Below are positions 1 through 7,357 of a stretch of 52,465 bases of DNA, piece by piece. Source of the DNA: a virus. Made by a program: the position numbers and the translations under genes. The stretch's first letter is position 1. Each line of letters begins with the position of its first letter. The stretch covers positions 1 through 52,465 of IMG/VR virus record IMGVR_UViG_3300045944_000450, one strand, 5' to 3'. A model generated the notes under the pieces. The model was not told the origin of the DNA. It saw only the letters and a program-made list of their open reading frames with translations, and searched no databases.

Positions 1-2
1 GT

Positions 3-347
3 ACGGCTTGTAACGCTCTCGACAGCACCACTGAGGCCACGGCGGATACGGCGCTGAGTACACTGGCCGTCAAGGTGATGGGGTTCCGGTGCAAGATCAG
101 TGCGGCGCCCACGAGTACCAACACGGTCACGTTTACCCTGCGCGATAATGCCGCGAATGCCGTGACGACCGACGGCGGGTCGACGACACTGAGTTGTAGC
201 ATCACGGGCACGGCGACGGAGTGTAGGACCGTGGCCGGGACCACCACGAATATCCCGGCAGGGGATCCGGTGTCCATTGCGGCGCTGAGCTCGTATGATG
301 CCAGCACGGCTGACGCACGCTGCGTGGCCCTGGTGGCGTGGCCGTAA
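3..347 (+). CDS. 3' end of a cysteine-bearing phage protein (truncated by window edge)
   Basis: The frame is open from the left edge of the window, so the start and N-terminus are missing; the GTG/ATG at 75/78 are internal. The 114 visible residues are rich in Thr, Ala and Ser, look like a beta-sandwich, and contain five cysteines. That composition resembles the exported accessory proteins at 26.7-30.3 kb rather than the cytoplasmic virion genes that follow. The gene ends in TAA directly ahead of the Shine-Dalgarno of the next gene, so it is co-transcribed with the packaging genes. I do not recognise the family. Export is only an inference from the cysteines and from similarity of style. Confidence 0.6.
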   Translation, partial: TACNALDSTTEATADTALSTLAVKVMGFRCKISAAPTSTNTVTFTLRDNAANAVTTDGGSTTLSCSITGTATECRTVAGTTTNIPAGDPVSIAALSSYDASTADARCVALVAWP

Positions 348-356
348 GGAGGCGTG

Positions 357-569
357 ATGGCCACACCGAAGTCTGCTCCTGTCGAGACCGTGCTGTTACC
401 CTTGGAGCTGACGCCCGCGGCCATCGAAGCCCTGGAGTTGCTCCAGGAAGTCTTACAGACGAATGACCAGCTGTACCGGGTGCTGCGAGCGCAGTTGGCC
501 CGCTGGCAGGGACGGCTCGATGGGCCGCTCACGGATACGCTGGCGGCGCTGGTGGGGCGTGAGGCGTAA
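357..569 (+). CDS. small helical protein of unknown function
   Basis: This 70-residue protein starts at the ATG at 357, which is well spaced from an AAGGAGG Shine-Dalgarno at 346-352; the GTG at 354 is too close to it. The middle is predicted to be a long amphipathic helix rich in Leu, Glu and Gln (about residues 20-55), with no cysteine and no membrane segment. It lies between the truncated gene and the terminase small subunit. Small helical proteins are common in this position in tailed phages, but no family was recognised. Confidence 0.6.
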   Translation: MATPKSAPVETVLLPLELTPAAIEALELLQEVLQTNDQLYRVLRAQLARWQGRLDGPLTDTLAALVGREA

Positions 570-607
570 CGTGTCGAAAAGAATCAAAGGGAATCAAGGA
601 TAGTCGC

Positions 608-961
608 ATGGCAAACGGACATGGGGGCTATCGTCCCGGTTCCGGGCGCAAGCCTGGGAGTCAACAACAGAATCGGCAAGAAGCCGCGACGTTCTACTAT
701 AGCATTATCAGTGATCCCGCATATCAAGCTCGGATCCGGCGTCAAGCCATTGCGGGGGAGCTGGCGCCCCAACTCGAAACGTTGCTGCATTATTATGCGC
801 TCGGCAAGCCAGTGGATGCCGTTCCGTATGCGGACAAGGCGTTTGTCGATGCGCTGATGACGACGGTGTGGGCCCATGTTACAAACCGCGAGAGCATTGC
901 TGCAATCCAAGGGGTTATTGACGAGTGGTCTGGCGTTACACGCCTCAAGCTCAGCGCGTAA
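608..961 (+). CDS. terminase small subunit
   Basis: The 117-residue protein opens with a Gly/Arg-rich basic motif (GYRPGSGRKPGS, about residues 7-18), typical of the N-terminus of phage terminase small subunits that bind pac/cos DNA. The rest is helical. It is followed immediately, with an overlap, by the terminase ATPase gene, which is the usual order. The product should recognise phage DNA and load the large subunit on it in the cytoplasm. The ATG at 608 has an AAGGA-type ribosome site about 7 nt upstream. The role is inferred from the N-terminal motif, size and position. Confidence 0.8.
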   Translation: MANGHGGYRPGSGRKPGSQQQNRQEAATFYYSIISDPAYQARIRRQAIAGELAPQLETLLHYYALGKPVDAVPYADKAFVDALMTTVWAHVTNRESIAAIQGVIDEWSGVTRLKLSA

Positions 962-1880
962 GGCGGGCGCCGCCCAGCCTTACGATGCCCTGGCCCTGAT
1001 GCGCCGGGCAGGCTTGGAGCCCGATCCCTGGCAGGTGCGGGTGGCGACGACGCCGGGCGATCAGTTGCTCTGTTGCCACCGCCAGGCAGGGAAGAGCACG
1101 ATTGTGGCGGCGATTGCCCTGGCGGATGCGTTGGCCGAGCCAGGGGCGTTGATTCTGCTCGTGTCGCCGTCGTTGCGTCAGTCGAGCGAACTGTATCGCA
1201 AGACCAAGCATTTTTACACGCAGGTTCAGCCGATGCGCCTCGTCAAAGATACTGAGCATGAAATGGAACTGGCGAACGGCAGCCGCATTATCAGCCTGCC
1301 TGCCTCAGCAGAAACCATTGTCGGCTATTCGAGTGTTACACGATTGATTCCCGATGAAGCGGCTCGCATCGTCGATCCGACCTACCATGCCTTGAGGCCG
1401 ATGCTTGCCATGAGTGGGGGCAGTATCCTGGCCCTCTCGACGCCCTTTGGCAAGCGCGGCTGGTTTCATGACGCTTGGCAAGGCTCCAGCGCGGAAGAGC
1501 AACCACTGGATGCTGTAACCGTCAATGCCCTCCTGGCGGACGTGGGGATCGTCGTAACGGACGAGCCAGAGGCCCAGCGGCCTGAGCGGGTGTATGGATG
1601 GACCCGGACGAAACTGACCGGCCCCGAGAATGCGCGCCTCAGCAAGCGGTTTCTGGCCAATGAACGGCGGTCGATTCCGGATCTCTATTGGCGATCTGAG
1701 TGGCTCTGTGAGTTTGTGGATACCGGGGAACAAATCTTTACCACGGATGACTTGATGGCGATGTTGTCGGGGGAGGTGGCACCCTTGTTTGATCCTGCTG
1801 ATGTCATGGTCGAGGATGGGCGGGTGCTGCGAGGGGATGTGCAGCCGTTGGGGCTTAGCAGCAATGGCTGGACCCATTAA
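876..1880 (+). CDS. terminase large subunit, ATPase part
   Basis: This is the DNA-packaging motor ATPase. A Walker A-like motif, HRQAGKST, is at residues 68-75, and a Walker B-like segment, LIPDEA, at 157-162 carries D160 and E161. The coupling-type sequence ALSTPFGKRGWF follows near 187-198. The protein stops after 334 residues, where a normal large terminase continues into its nuclease domain; here that domain is a separate gene joined by a TAATG overlap. The listed ATG overlaps the small subunit by 86 nt. A TTG at 918 with AAGGGG just upstream is a credible alternative start that keeps all motifs. Confidence 0.85.
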   Translation: MLQTARALLQSKGLLTSGLALHASSSARKAGAAQPYDALALMRRAGLEPDPWQVRVATTPGDQLLCCHRQAGKSTIVAAIALADALAEPGALILLVSPSLRQSSELYRKTKHFYTQVQPMRLVKDTEHEMELANGSRIISLPASAETIVGYSSVTRLIPDEAARIVDPTYHALRPMLAMSGGSILALSTPFGKRGWFHDAWQGSSAEEQPLDAVTVNALLADVGIVVTDEPEAQRPERVYGWTRTKLTGPENARLSKRFLANERRSIPDLYWRSEWLCEFVDTGEQIFTTDDLMAMLSGEVAPLFDPADVMVEDGRVLRGDVQPLGLSSNGWTH

Positions 1881-2608
1881 TGGATACGAGCGCGGCCCTC
1901 TATCGGCCTCCGAAATTCATCGCGGGCCTGGATATTGGACAACAAGTCGATCCCACAGCCCTCTGTATCATGGAGCGGCAGATGCTGCTGGACCAGGGGA
2001 CTCTGGTGCCACGCTTCGATACGCGCTATCTCGAACGCCTGCCGCTGCAAACGCCCTATCCGGTGATGGTCAAGGGCGTGCGGGAACGGTTAGAAAAGCT
2101 GGGTGATCGGGCCGTGCTGGTCATTGATGCGACAGGGGTAGGGCGGGCGGTTACGGATCAGTTTCGTGACGGGTGGCATACGACAGACAGTCTGACAGGC
2201 GAACGCTTGACCTTGCCCGGCAAGCCGACGATTATCGCCCTCACGATCACCAATGCCGAGCATGCCCGATCAGAACGCTGGGATGAGTGGTACGTCCCGA
2301 AACGGGATCTGATTATGACCTTCATGGTGGCCTTGCAACAGCGCCGGTTTCGCGTGGCAGCGGGGTTGAAAGAGGCGGAGATGCTCTTCAAAGAAGGGCA
2401 AGGGTTCCAGTGGAAAGTGAGTAAGGCTGGCAATGATCTGTACGGTGCCTGGCGTGAGGGCCAGCATGATGACTTGCTGCTCGCGTGTGCGATTGCGGTC
2501 TGGTGGGGTGAGCGGTACGCACCGCGGAGTCTGCCCTCGTCGCAGGGGCAGGCGTATGCCATCGGTAGCGGCAATCCGCTCAGGCGGGTGGCAGGGGGGC
2601 GGCGATGA
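1880..2608 (+). CDS. terminase large subunit, nuclease part
   Basis: This 242-residue protein matches the RNase H-like nuclease domain of large terminases. GLDIGQQVDPTAL gives the first catalytic Asp (D18), AVLVIDATGVG gives D83, and GQHDDLLLACAIA gives D197/D198. These acidic residues bind metal and cut concatemeric DNA at initiation and termination of packaging. Its ATG overlaps the stop of the ATPase gene (TAATG), so translation is probably coupled and the two halves likely assemble into one motor. The C-terminal tail is basic. Domain assignment is by motif order; the split is discussed as a finding. Confidence 0.85.
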   Translation: MDTSAALYRPPKFIAGLDIGQQVDPTALCIMERQMLLDQGTLVPRFDTRYLERLPLQTPYPVMVKGVRERLEKLGDRAVLVIDATGVGRAVTDQFRDGWHTTDSLTGERLTLPGKPTIIALTITNAEHARSERWDEWYVPKRDLIMTFMVALQQRRFRVAAGLKEAEMLFKEGQGFQWKVSKAGNDLYGAWREGQHDDLLLACAIAVWWGERYAPRSLPSSQGQAYAIGSGNPLRRVAGGRR

Positions 2609-2952
2609 GTGCGGATACCAAAAGTGCCACGCTCCACAGTGCGGCGAGTACGGGCAATGGGACGGCGCTGGAGGTGACCGGCTATGGCGTCGTGGGTCTG
2701 GGGATTGTGGGCTCGGCCGGGGCGGATCGCGTGGTCAATTTTGAGGCGAGTCAGGATGGCACGACTTACGTGGCCATCCAGGCCACGAATGCGGCCACGG
2801 GGACGGCAGCTCTGACGGCCACGGTGACGGGCACGACGGCGCAACTGTGGCGGATGGCGGTTGGGGGGTTCCGACTCGTGCGGGCGCGGCTCAGTGGGGG
2901 CACGACGGGGACGGTCACGATCACTGCAACCGCGCTAGAAGGAGTGATGTAG
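2605..2952 (+). CDS. beta-rich phage structural-type protein, unknown role
   Basis: This 115-residue protein overlaps the terminase nuclease stop (ATGA). It is Gly/Thr/Ala-rich with alternating hydrophobic residues, has no cysteines, and contains a segment reading roughly 'bias/noise in a value' style beta strands (NFEASQDGTTYVAIQA, about 48-63) that recurs in phage head-decoration and fibre-associated proteins. The same flavour is seen in the exported protein at 29764-30273. It is probably a small beta-sandwich virion accessory protein; function unassigned. Confidence 0.65.
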   Translation: MSADTKSATLHSAASTGNGTALEVTGYGVVGLGIVGSAGADRVVNFEASQDGTTYVAIQATNAATGTAALTATVTGTTAQLWRMAVGGFRLVRARLSGGTTGTVTITATALEGVM

Positions 2953-2953
2953 C

Positions 2954-3277
2954 ATGGGCGAACGACGGAATATGCCAGCGGAGGACACGGCGCCACCGGC
3001 GGACGACAAGGCGATGTCACCCAAAGCGGCGATGACCACCGCAGCGTTAGCGGAGGCGGTCAAGCTGGTGGATCAGGAGTTGGACCGGCAGTGTCGGGTG
3101 TATGACGCGGCGCATGCCGTGCGAGCGTGCGTGGGTGCCAGTATCCAGGCCGTCATTGCCGAGTGCCAGGCGCTTGACGCGCGCAAGGCCGCGCTCCAGG
3201 CCGAGGTTGCCACGCTTCAGGCGCAACTGGGTGACCTGAAGGAGAGCGTGGGGAAAGCGCGCGGGAGTAAGGCGTAA
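2954..3277 (+). CDS. coiled-coil protein of unknown function
   Basis: This 107-residue protein starts one base after the previous stop, with GGAG upstream. The N-terminus is acidic and disordered. Residues about 28-98 have heptad-like spacing of Leu/Ala/Val and many Glu, Gln and Lys, ending in a clear coiled coil (KAALQAEVATLQAQLGDL, about 76-93). Its place between terminase and portal suggests an accessory packaging or head-assembly factor, but no family is recognised. Confidence 0.65.
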   Translation: MGERRNMPAEDTAPPADDKAMSPKAAMTTAALAEAVKLVDQELDRQCRVYDAAHAVRACVGASIQAVIAECQALDARKAALQAEVATLQAQLGDLKESVGKARGSKA

Positions 3278-3321
3278 ATGGCGGAGGCGACACGGGCAGC
3301 ACGGGGCAGGCGAGGACATCG

Positions 3322-3555
3322 ATGGTGGACTCTTTACGGCTGACGTCGTTGAATGGCGAGCGTCTGGCGCGAGAACCGTTGTGCTTTACGGTGTGCCGCA
3401 TCCAGGCGTTGCATCAGGTGTGGAAGCCCCACGTCATCATCATTGATGCGTCGTATGGCACGAGCGAGGACACGGCTATTCTGGCGTTGTATCTGCAGGA
3501 GGCGGGGGTGGAGGTCGAGCTACGCCATGGGTCAGCGTGCGAGGATGCCGCGTAA
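3322..3555 (+). CDS. small protein of unknown function before the portal
   Basis: This 77-residue ORF starts at ATG 3322 and ends in a TAATG overlap with the portal start. The central segment HVIIIDASYGTSEDTAILALYLQEAGVEVEL (given here only in outline, about residues 37-66) reads as strand-Asp-loop-helix-strand, similar to a short Rossmann or RNase H-like half. It is too short for a complete enzyme and could be a remnant or a partner protein. A short alternative ORF at 3278-3343 in another frame has no support. Coding is supported mainly by the stop-start overlap. Confidence 0.5.
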   Translation: MVDSLRLTSLNGERLAREPLCFTVCRIQALHQVWKPHVIIIDASYGTSEDTAILALYLQEAGVEVELRHGSACEDAA

Positions 3556-5252
3556 TGGCTGAGGCAACCTTAGCGCCACGCATGCGCAGTGAGCGACGAG
3601 CCATACATGGCCAGGCCGATGAGCTGGCGCGGCGCTATGAGGCGCTGAAGCAGCAGCGGAGTACCTGGGATTTCGATTTCCAGGATATTGTTCGTTTGCT
3701 GATCCCAGGCCATGACGACATCATTGAACTCCATGATCCCGGCCAGTCACGGACGGAACATATCTTTGACGGCCATCCCTTGCGGGCGCCACAAATTCTC
3801 GCCTCGAATATGATGTCGGCGGTCACCAACCAGGCTTTGCAATGGCGCAGGCTCAAATTCCGCGACGAGGCGCTGAACGAGACGCAGGCCGTGAACCAGT
3901 GGCTCCATGCCTGTGATACGCGGCTCATGGCGGCCTACAGTTCGAGCAACTTCTATCAGGCGGCGCACACGTATTACCTGAATCTGGGCGGCTTTGGCAC
4001 GGCGGCCATGTATGCCGGGAGTCGGCTCGGGACGGATGGGACGCATCTCCACTTTAAGACGCTCCCGACAGGCTCGTATGTCATTGCCGAAAATGCCGAT
4101 GGGCTGGTGGATACCTTGTTCCGAGAGCTGTGGCTGACGCCGCGCCAGGCGCTTCAGATGTTCGGGGGCGAGTGCAGTGTCAAGATGCGCGAGATGGCGG
4201 ACAAAGCCGACTTGGTGGATAAGCAGCAGAAGTTCCTGCACTGCGTCTACCCTCGGCAGGACCGTAACCCGGCGCGCTATGATAACCAGCATATGCCGTA
4301 TGCGGGCGTGTATCTCGAACTGGACCAGAAGCACATCTGTGATGAGACAGGATTCCAGGAATTTCCCTATCTCGTGTCGCGGTGGGAAACGTTATCACGG
4401 GCGCCCTATGGCTACGGGCCAGGCCATCTGGCGTTGCCTGATGTGCGCATGCTCAACGCCCTGCGCGAGTTGCATCTGCAACAGTTGGCGCTGTGGGTCC
4501 AGCCGCCGCTCAAGGCGCTGCAAGAAGGGATTATCGGCAACATTAGCCTGGAATCGCGGGCGGTCAACGTCGTGCGCCAGATGGATGCGTTGCAACCGAT
4601 GGATCTGACGGGTCGCCCCGATCTGGTGCAGATTGACCAGGCGGACTTGCGCCGGAGTATCGATGATACGTTCTTCGTGACGGCGCTCCAGGCGTTGCCG
4701 CCGCCCGATGCGAGCAACATGACGGCCTACGAAGTGGCGCAGCGGATCGAACTGATGACGCGCCTCATGGGGCCGGTGTTCTATCGCCTGCTGGCGGAGT
4801 TCCTGAATCCCTTAGAAGATCGCGTGTTTGGCATTGCCTGGCGGGCTGGTGCCTTGCCGCCTCCCCCGATGGAAGTCTGGGAGGCGGCACGCACCACGAA
4901 CGGGCAACTGGATGTCGATTACGATGGTCCCTTAGCGCGGGCGCAGCGGGGCGATGATATTAAGGCGATTCAGGGCATGGTGGGGCTCGGGTCGCAGATC
5001 GTGGCGATGGCGCAGAGTGCCGACATTCTTGATAATCTCGACTGGGATGAAAATTTCCGCCATGCTGCTGAGGTCCAAGGGATTCCTCGGGCCTACATCC
5101 GGGATATGCGGGAGGTGGTGAAGATGCGCGCAGCCCGGGCGCAACAGGCCGCCGCCTTGCAACAGGCGCAGATGCAGAACGAAAGCCTGACGGCCATGGG
5201 CCGGGTGGCCCCGCTGATTGATACGATGCAGCAACAGCCGATGGCAGCGTAG
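3555..5252 (+). CDS. portal protein (head-to-tail connector, T7-like)
   Basis: The 565-residue product has the pattern of the podoviral head-to-tail connector family. It starts with an arginine-rich helix and the segment YEALKQQRSTWDFDFQDIVRLLIPGHDDI, then shows YAGSRLGTDG, AYGYGPGHLALPDVRMLN and a helical, Gln/Ala-rich C-terminus. Portals of this family form the dodecameric ring through which DNA is packaged and ejected and to which the tail tube attaches. The ATG at 3555 overlaps the upstream TAA; an in-frame upstream ATG at 3537 would add six residues within the upstream gene and is less likely. Confidence 0.9.
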   Translation: MAEATLAPRMRSERRAIHGQADELARRYEALKQQRSTWDFDFQDIVRLLIPGHDDIIELHDPGQSRTEHIFDGHPLRAPQILASNMMSAVTNQALQWRRLKFRDEALNETQAVNQWLHACDTRLMAAYSSSNFYQAAHTYYLNLGGFGTAAMYAGSRLGTDGTHLHFKTLPTGSYVIAENADGLVDTLFRELWLTPRQALQMFGGECSVKMREMADKADLVDKQQKFLHCVYPRQDRNPARYDNQHMPYAGVYLELDQKHICDETGFQEFPYLVSRWETLSRAPYGYGPGHLALPDVRMLNALRELHLQQLALWVQPPLKALQEGIIGNISLESRAVNVVRQMDALQPMDLTGRPDLVQIDQADLRRSIDDTFFVTALQALPPPDASNMTAYEVAQRIELMTRLMGPVFYRLLAEFLNPLEDRVFGIAWRAGALPPPPMEVWEAARTTNGQLDVDYDGPLARAQRGDDIKAIQGMVGLGSQIVAMAQSADILDNLDWDENFRHAAEVQGIPRAYIRDMREVVKMRAARAQQAAALQQAQMQNESLTAMGRVAPLIDTMQQQPMAA

Positions 5253-5263
5253 GGGAGACGGCT

Positions 5264-5518
5264 ATGGCCGAGGCGCATGATTATAGTGTCGCCCTGGAAG
5301 TCGTGACGGATATGCGGCAGCAACTGGCCGAACTCATCGAGAACTTTGTTGCGGCGCTGGCCGATGGCCAGGTGTCGCCGATCGAAGGGATTCGGCTCGG
5401 CATGAAGGGCTTGACCTTTGGGACGGCGATCTTGACGTTGCTCCGGGATACGGATGCGGCGATCCAGCAGGACGTGCTCTATGTGCTCGAACATGCCGTC
5501 TTGACGGTGCCGGAGTAA
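5264..5518 (+). CDS. small helical protein of unknown function
   Basis: This 84-residue protein is predicted to be entirely alpha-helical, acidic and without cysteine, with a hydrophobic stretch (GMKGLTFGTAILTLL, about 46-60) that is only marginal for a membrane helix. It begins 11 nt after the portal stop behind GGGGAGA. Two similar-sized genes follow. By position it may be a head assembly or connector accessory factor; nothing more can be said. Confidence 0.65.
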   Translation: MAEAHDYSVALEVVTDMRQQLAELIENFVAALADGQVSPIEGIRLGMKGLTFGTAILTLLRDTDAAIQQDVLYVLEHAVLTVPE

Positions 5519-5523
5519 GGCGT

Positions 5524-5811
5524 ATGGCGTCACGCATCCCGCTGGGGCGCGCGCTGGCGGCGCTGGCGCAGGCGGACAGTCGGGAGAGCCGGGGGGAAGC
5601 CCAGACTCGGCGTGAGGCGACGCTGGCCGCGTATGCCTGGTTGGAGCGCCAGCCGCAAGGCGAATTGATTCTGGAAGACTTGGCGCTGCGGCTGACGACG
5701 CCGTGCGAGTCGCTGTATGACGAAGGTGGGCGACGGTTGGTCCTGACGATCTTTCAGGCGATTGCGGATGGCAAGAAGGTGCAAGAACGGGGGAGCGATG
5801 GACGCGCGTGA
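5524..5811 (+). CDS. small phage protein, possibly Bbp19-like
   Basis: This 95-residue protein starts 5 nt after the previous stop. The N-terminal half is basic and helical. The C-terminal half, with a segment resembling ESLYDEGGRRLVLTIFQAI (about 65-83), recalls the short Bbp19-type domain found next to portal genes of BPP-1-like phages, in which a Gly-Arg-x-Val-Leu motif is followed by a helix. The match is from memory and weak. Its last codons overlap the start of the next gene. Confidence 0.6.
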   Translation: MASRIPLGRALAALAQADSRESRGEAQTRREATLAAYAWLERQPQGELILEDLALRLTTPCESLYDEGGRRLVLTIFQAIADGKKVQERGSDGRA

Positions 5812-6070
5812 GACCCTGCTGGCGCAGGAGCCAGCGCCCACGATTGTGATTCACTGCGAGAAACAACCCATTCCCGGGCCGGCGGGTGCGTTTCAGTTGC
5901 TCCCGCGCGTGTCGTTTACCAATATGCCGGGCGGGTGGGAGACGACGTTGAAGATGCTCATGCAAGCGACGGGGCTGGTCGTGCAGGAGATGCTGACGCA
6001 GGCCCGGCACGAGGGCGAGCGGCGCATTGCCGTGGTGCCAGGCTTGCCAGGGGATCTGGTGCGGCACTAG
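5798..6070 (+). CDS. small protein of unknown function
   Basis: The ATG at 5798 has a GGGGGAG Shine-Dalgarno and overlaps the previous stop. It is preferred over the TTG at 5762, which lacks one. The 90-residue product has a beta-looking N-terminus followed by a helix (WETTLKMLMQATGLVVQEMLTQA, given in outline, about 49-71). It is the last gene before an intrinsic terminator, so it closes the packaging/portal transcription unit. Family unknown. Confidence 0.6.
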   Translation: MDARETLLAQEPAPTIVIHCEKQPIPGPAGAFQLLPRVSFTNMPGGWETTLKMLMQATGLVVQEMLTQARHEGERRIAVVPGLPGDLVRH

Positions 6071-6156
6071 GACGATGTAAAGACTGTTAGCGTAGAACAC
6101 AACCGCATATCGGCGTCACTTGTCCCTAGCTAAGACGAGGGGCGCAAAGAGCTATG

Positions 6157-6195
6157 GCGCTATTCCTGTGACAGGGCGGGGATAGCGCTTTTTTT
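6157..6195 (+). terminator. intrinsic (Rho-independent) terminator
   Basis: GCGCTATTCC (6157-6166) pairs with GGGATAGCGC (6179-6188), giving ten base pairs including one G-U, followed directly by seven T residues (6189-6195). It lies after the small gene ending at 6070 and before the scaffold gene, separating the portal block from the capsid block. It is the only clear hairpin-plus-T-run seen in the late region. Confidence 0.85.
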
Positions 6196-6235
6196 GTGCC
6201 CACGACGCCGGTTACAGGCGCAGGAGTCCAGTGTG

Positions 6236-7210
6236 ATGCGATGGTCCGCGATGATGGCAGAGACAGGGGCAGAGGGTGCCGGGAGTGGGGGCAGTGGTGC
6301 GACGGGCGCCGAGGGCAGCGTGCTCACGCCGGGTGCTGGCGCTGACCCCGGGAGCGGTCGCACCCTGCTGGATGAAGGGGGCACCGGGAACCTTCTCGAC
6401 TGGCGTAGTGGGTTGCCCGACAACTTACGCAGCGCGCCCATTATCCAGCAGCACCTGACCCAGGAGAGTGCCGCCAAGACGCTCGTGGCGCAGGCCGAGA
6501 TGATTGGACGCGGGATTTACCTCCCCAAAGAAGAGCCGGGCACCGAGGCGCACACCGCCGGCATGCAAAAGATTTACGACAAGCTCGGGCGCCCTGCATC
6601 GTCCGACCAGTATGCGTTCACGCTGCCGGAAGGCCGCACCATGGATGGCGAGGTGCAAGGCCGCCTGGCCAAGGCGTTCTATGCTCATGGCCTCAGCCAG
6701 GCCCAGGTGGATGGCGTGATGGCGGAATACTGGCGCACCGTGCAGTATGCGGAAAATATCCAGGAAGGCCGCGAACAAGACAGCTATCAGAGCGGGCGCA
6801 ACGCCCTGTATGCCGAGTTTGGGGCCAATACGGAGCGGGAGATGACCCTGGCGCAACGCTTCGTCGAGCATTTTGGGGCCGGGGCCTTCAGTGGCGAGGC
6901 AGGAAGCAAGGCGTGGGAGCAAATCCGGGACGCGCGGACCGCGGATGGCGCGCGGCTCATTAACTCACCCTATCTGGTTGCCACGTTTGCCGAGGCCATG
7001 CGGCGGCTGGGCGAAGGCGATTTTATCGAGAGCAGCTTCTATCAGCCCGGCCAGAACACGATGCAGACGATGGAGACACGGCAGAAAGAGCTCACGGCCA
7101 AGCGGCACGCGCCTGGGGGCTTGTCGGAGCCGGAGCAGGCCGAGCTGATGCGTTTAAACCAACAGATTGTGGCCGCACGGGACCGCCAGGAGCGGGGGCG
7201 GGCGGCCTAG
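6236..7210 (+). CDS. capsid scaffolding / assembly protein
   Basis: This 324-residue protein (from the ATG at 6236, AGGAG 9 nt upstream) has a Gly/Ala/Ser-rich acidic N-terminus, then LLDWRSGLPDNLR and a run like 'KTLVAQAEMIGRGIYLPKE'. These match the pattern of podoviral scaffolds, where a disordered N-terminus precedes an SVEALAKS-type helix. The C-terminus is highly charged and coiled-coil-like (KELTAKRHAPGG...LMRLNQQIVAARDRQER). The gene sits directly upstream of the major capsid gene, the standard arrangement. It should guide procapsid assembly and leave before or during packaging. ATGs at 6251 and 6254 are alternative starts. Confidence 0.75.
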   Translation: MRWSAMMAETGAEGAGSGGSGATGAEGSVLTPGAGADPGSGRTLLDEGGTGNLLDWRSGLPDNLRSAPIIQQHLTQESAAKTLVAQAEMIGRGIYLPKEEPGTEAHTAGMQKIYDKLGRPASSDQYAFTLPEGRTMDGEVQGRLAKAFYAHGLSQAQVDGVMAEYWRTVQYAENIQEGREQDSYQSGRNALYAEFGANTEREMTLAQRFVEHFGAGAFSGEAGSKAWEQIRDARTADGARLINSPYLVATFAEAMRRLGEGDFIESSFYQPGQNTMQTMETRQKELTAKRHAPGGLSEPEQAELMRLNQQIVAARDRQERGRAA

Positions 7211-7216
7211 ACATGT

Positions 7217-7355
7217 GCCTGACAATCTCTCTGTGCGAGAGACCAGGCTACTCCACGGTAAGACGTGGCGAACGTGGCGCGAGAGGCCCACAGGAGGGAC
7301 GGAATCTACGACAACCCTCCGCTGAGCCAGGAACCTTAGTCCTCAAGGATTAAGG
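7217..7355 (+). promoter_or_regulatory. structured 5' leader of the major capsid gene
   Basis: Four successive stem-loops lie in the 147-nt gap before the capsid start. GCCTG/CAGGC (7217-7221/7244-7248) encloses TCTCTC/GAGAGA (7226-7231/7237-7242); CCACG/CGTGG (7253-7257/7264-7268); GGAGGG/CCCTCC (7293-7298/7315-7320); and CCTTA/TAAGG (7334-7338/7351-7355) with inner TCC/GGA. The last stem contains the capsid gene's own AAGGA/TAAGG ribosome site. No T-run follows any stem, so this looks like an mRNA-stability, processing or translational-control leader rather than a terminator. Confidence 0.55.
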
Positions 7356-7357
7356 CT

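Noticed and set aside
3278-3343. Short frame starting MAEAT, resembling the start of the portal gene
   Set aside because: Only five residues agree, and several genes here begin with MAE; the frame ends after 21 codons.
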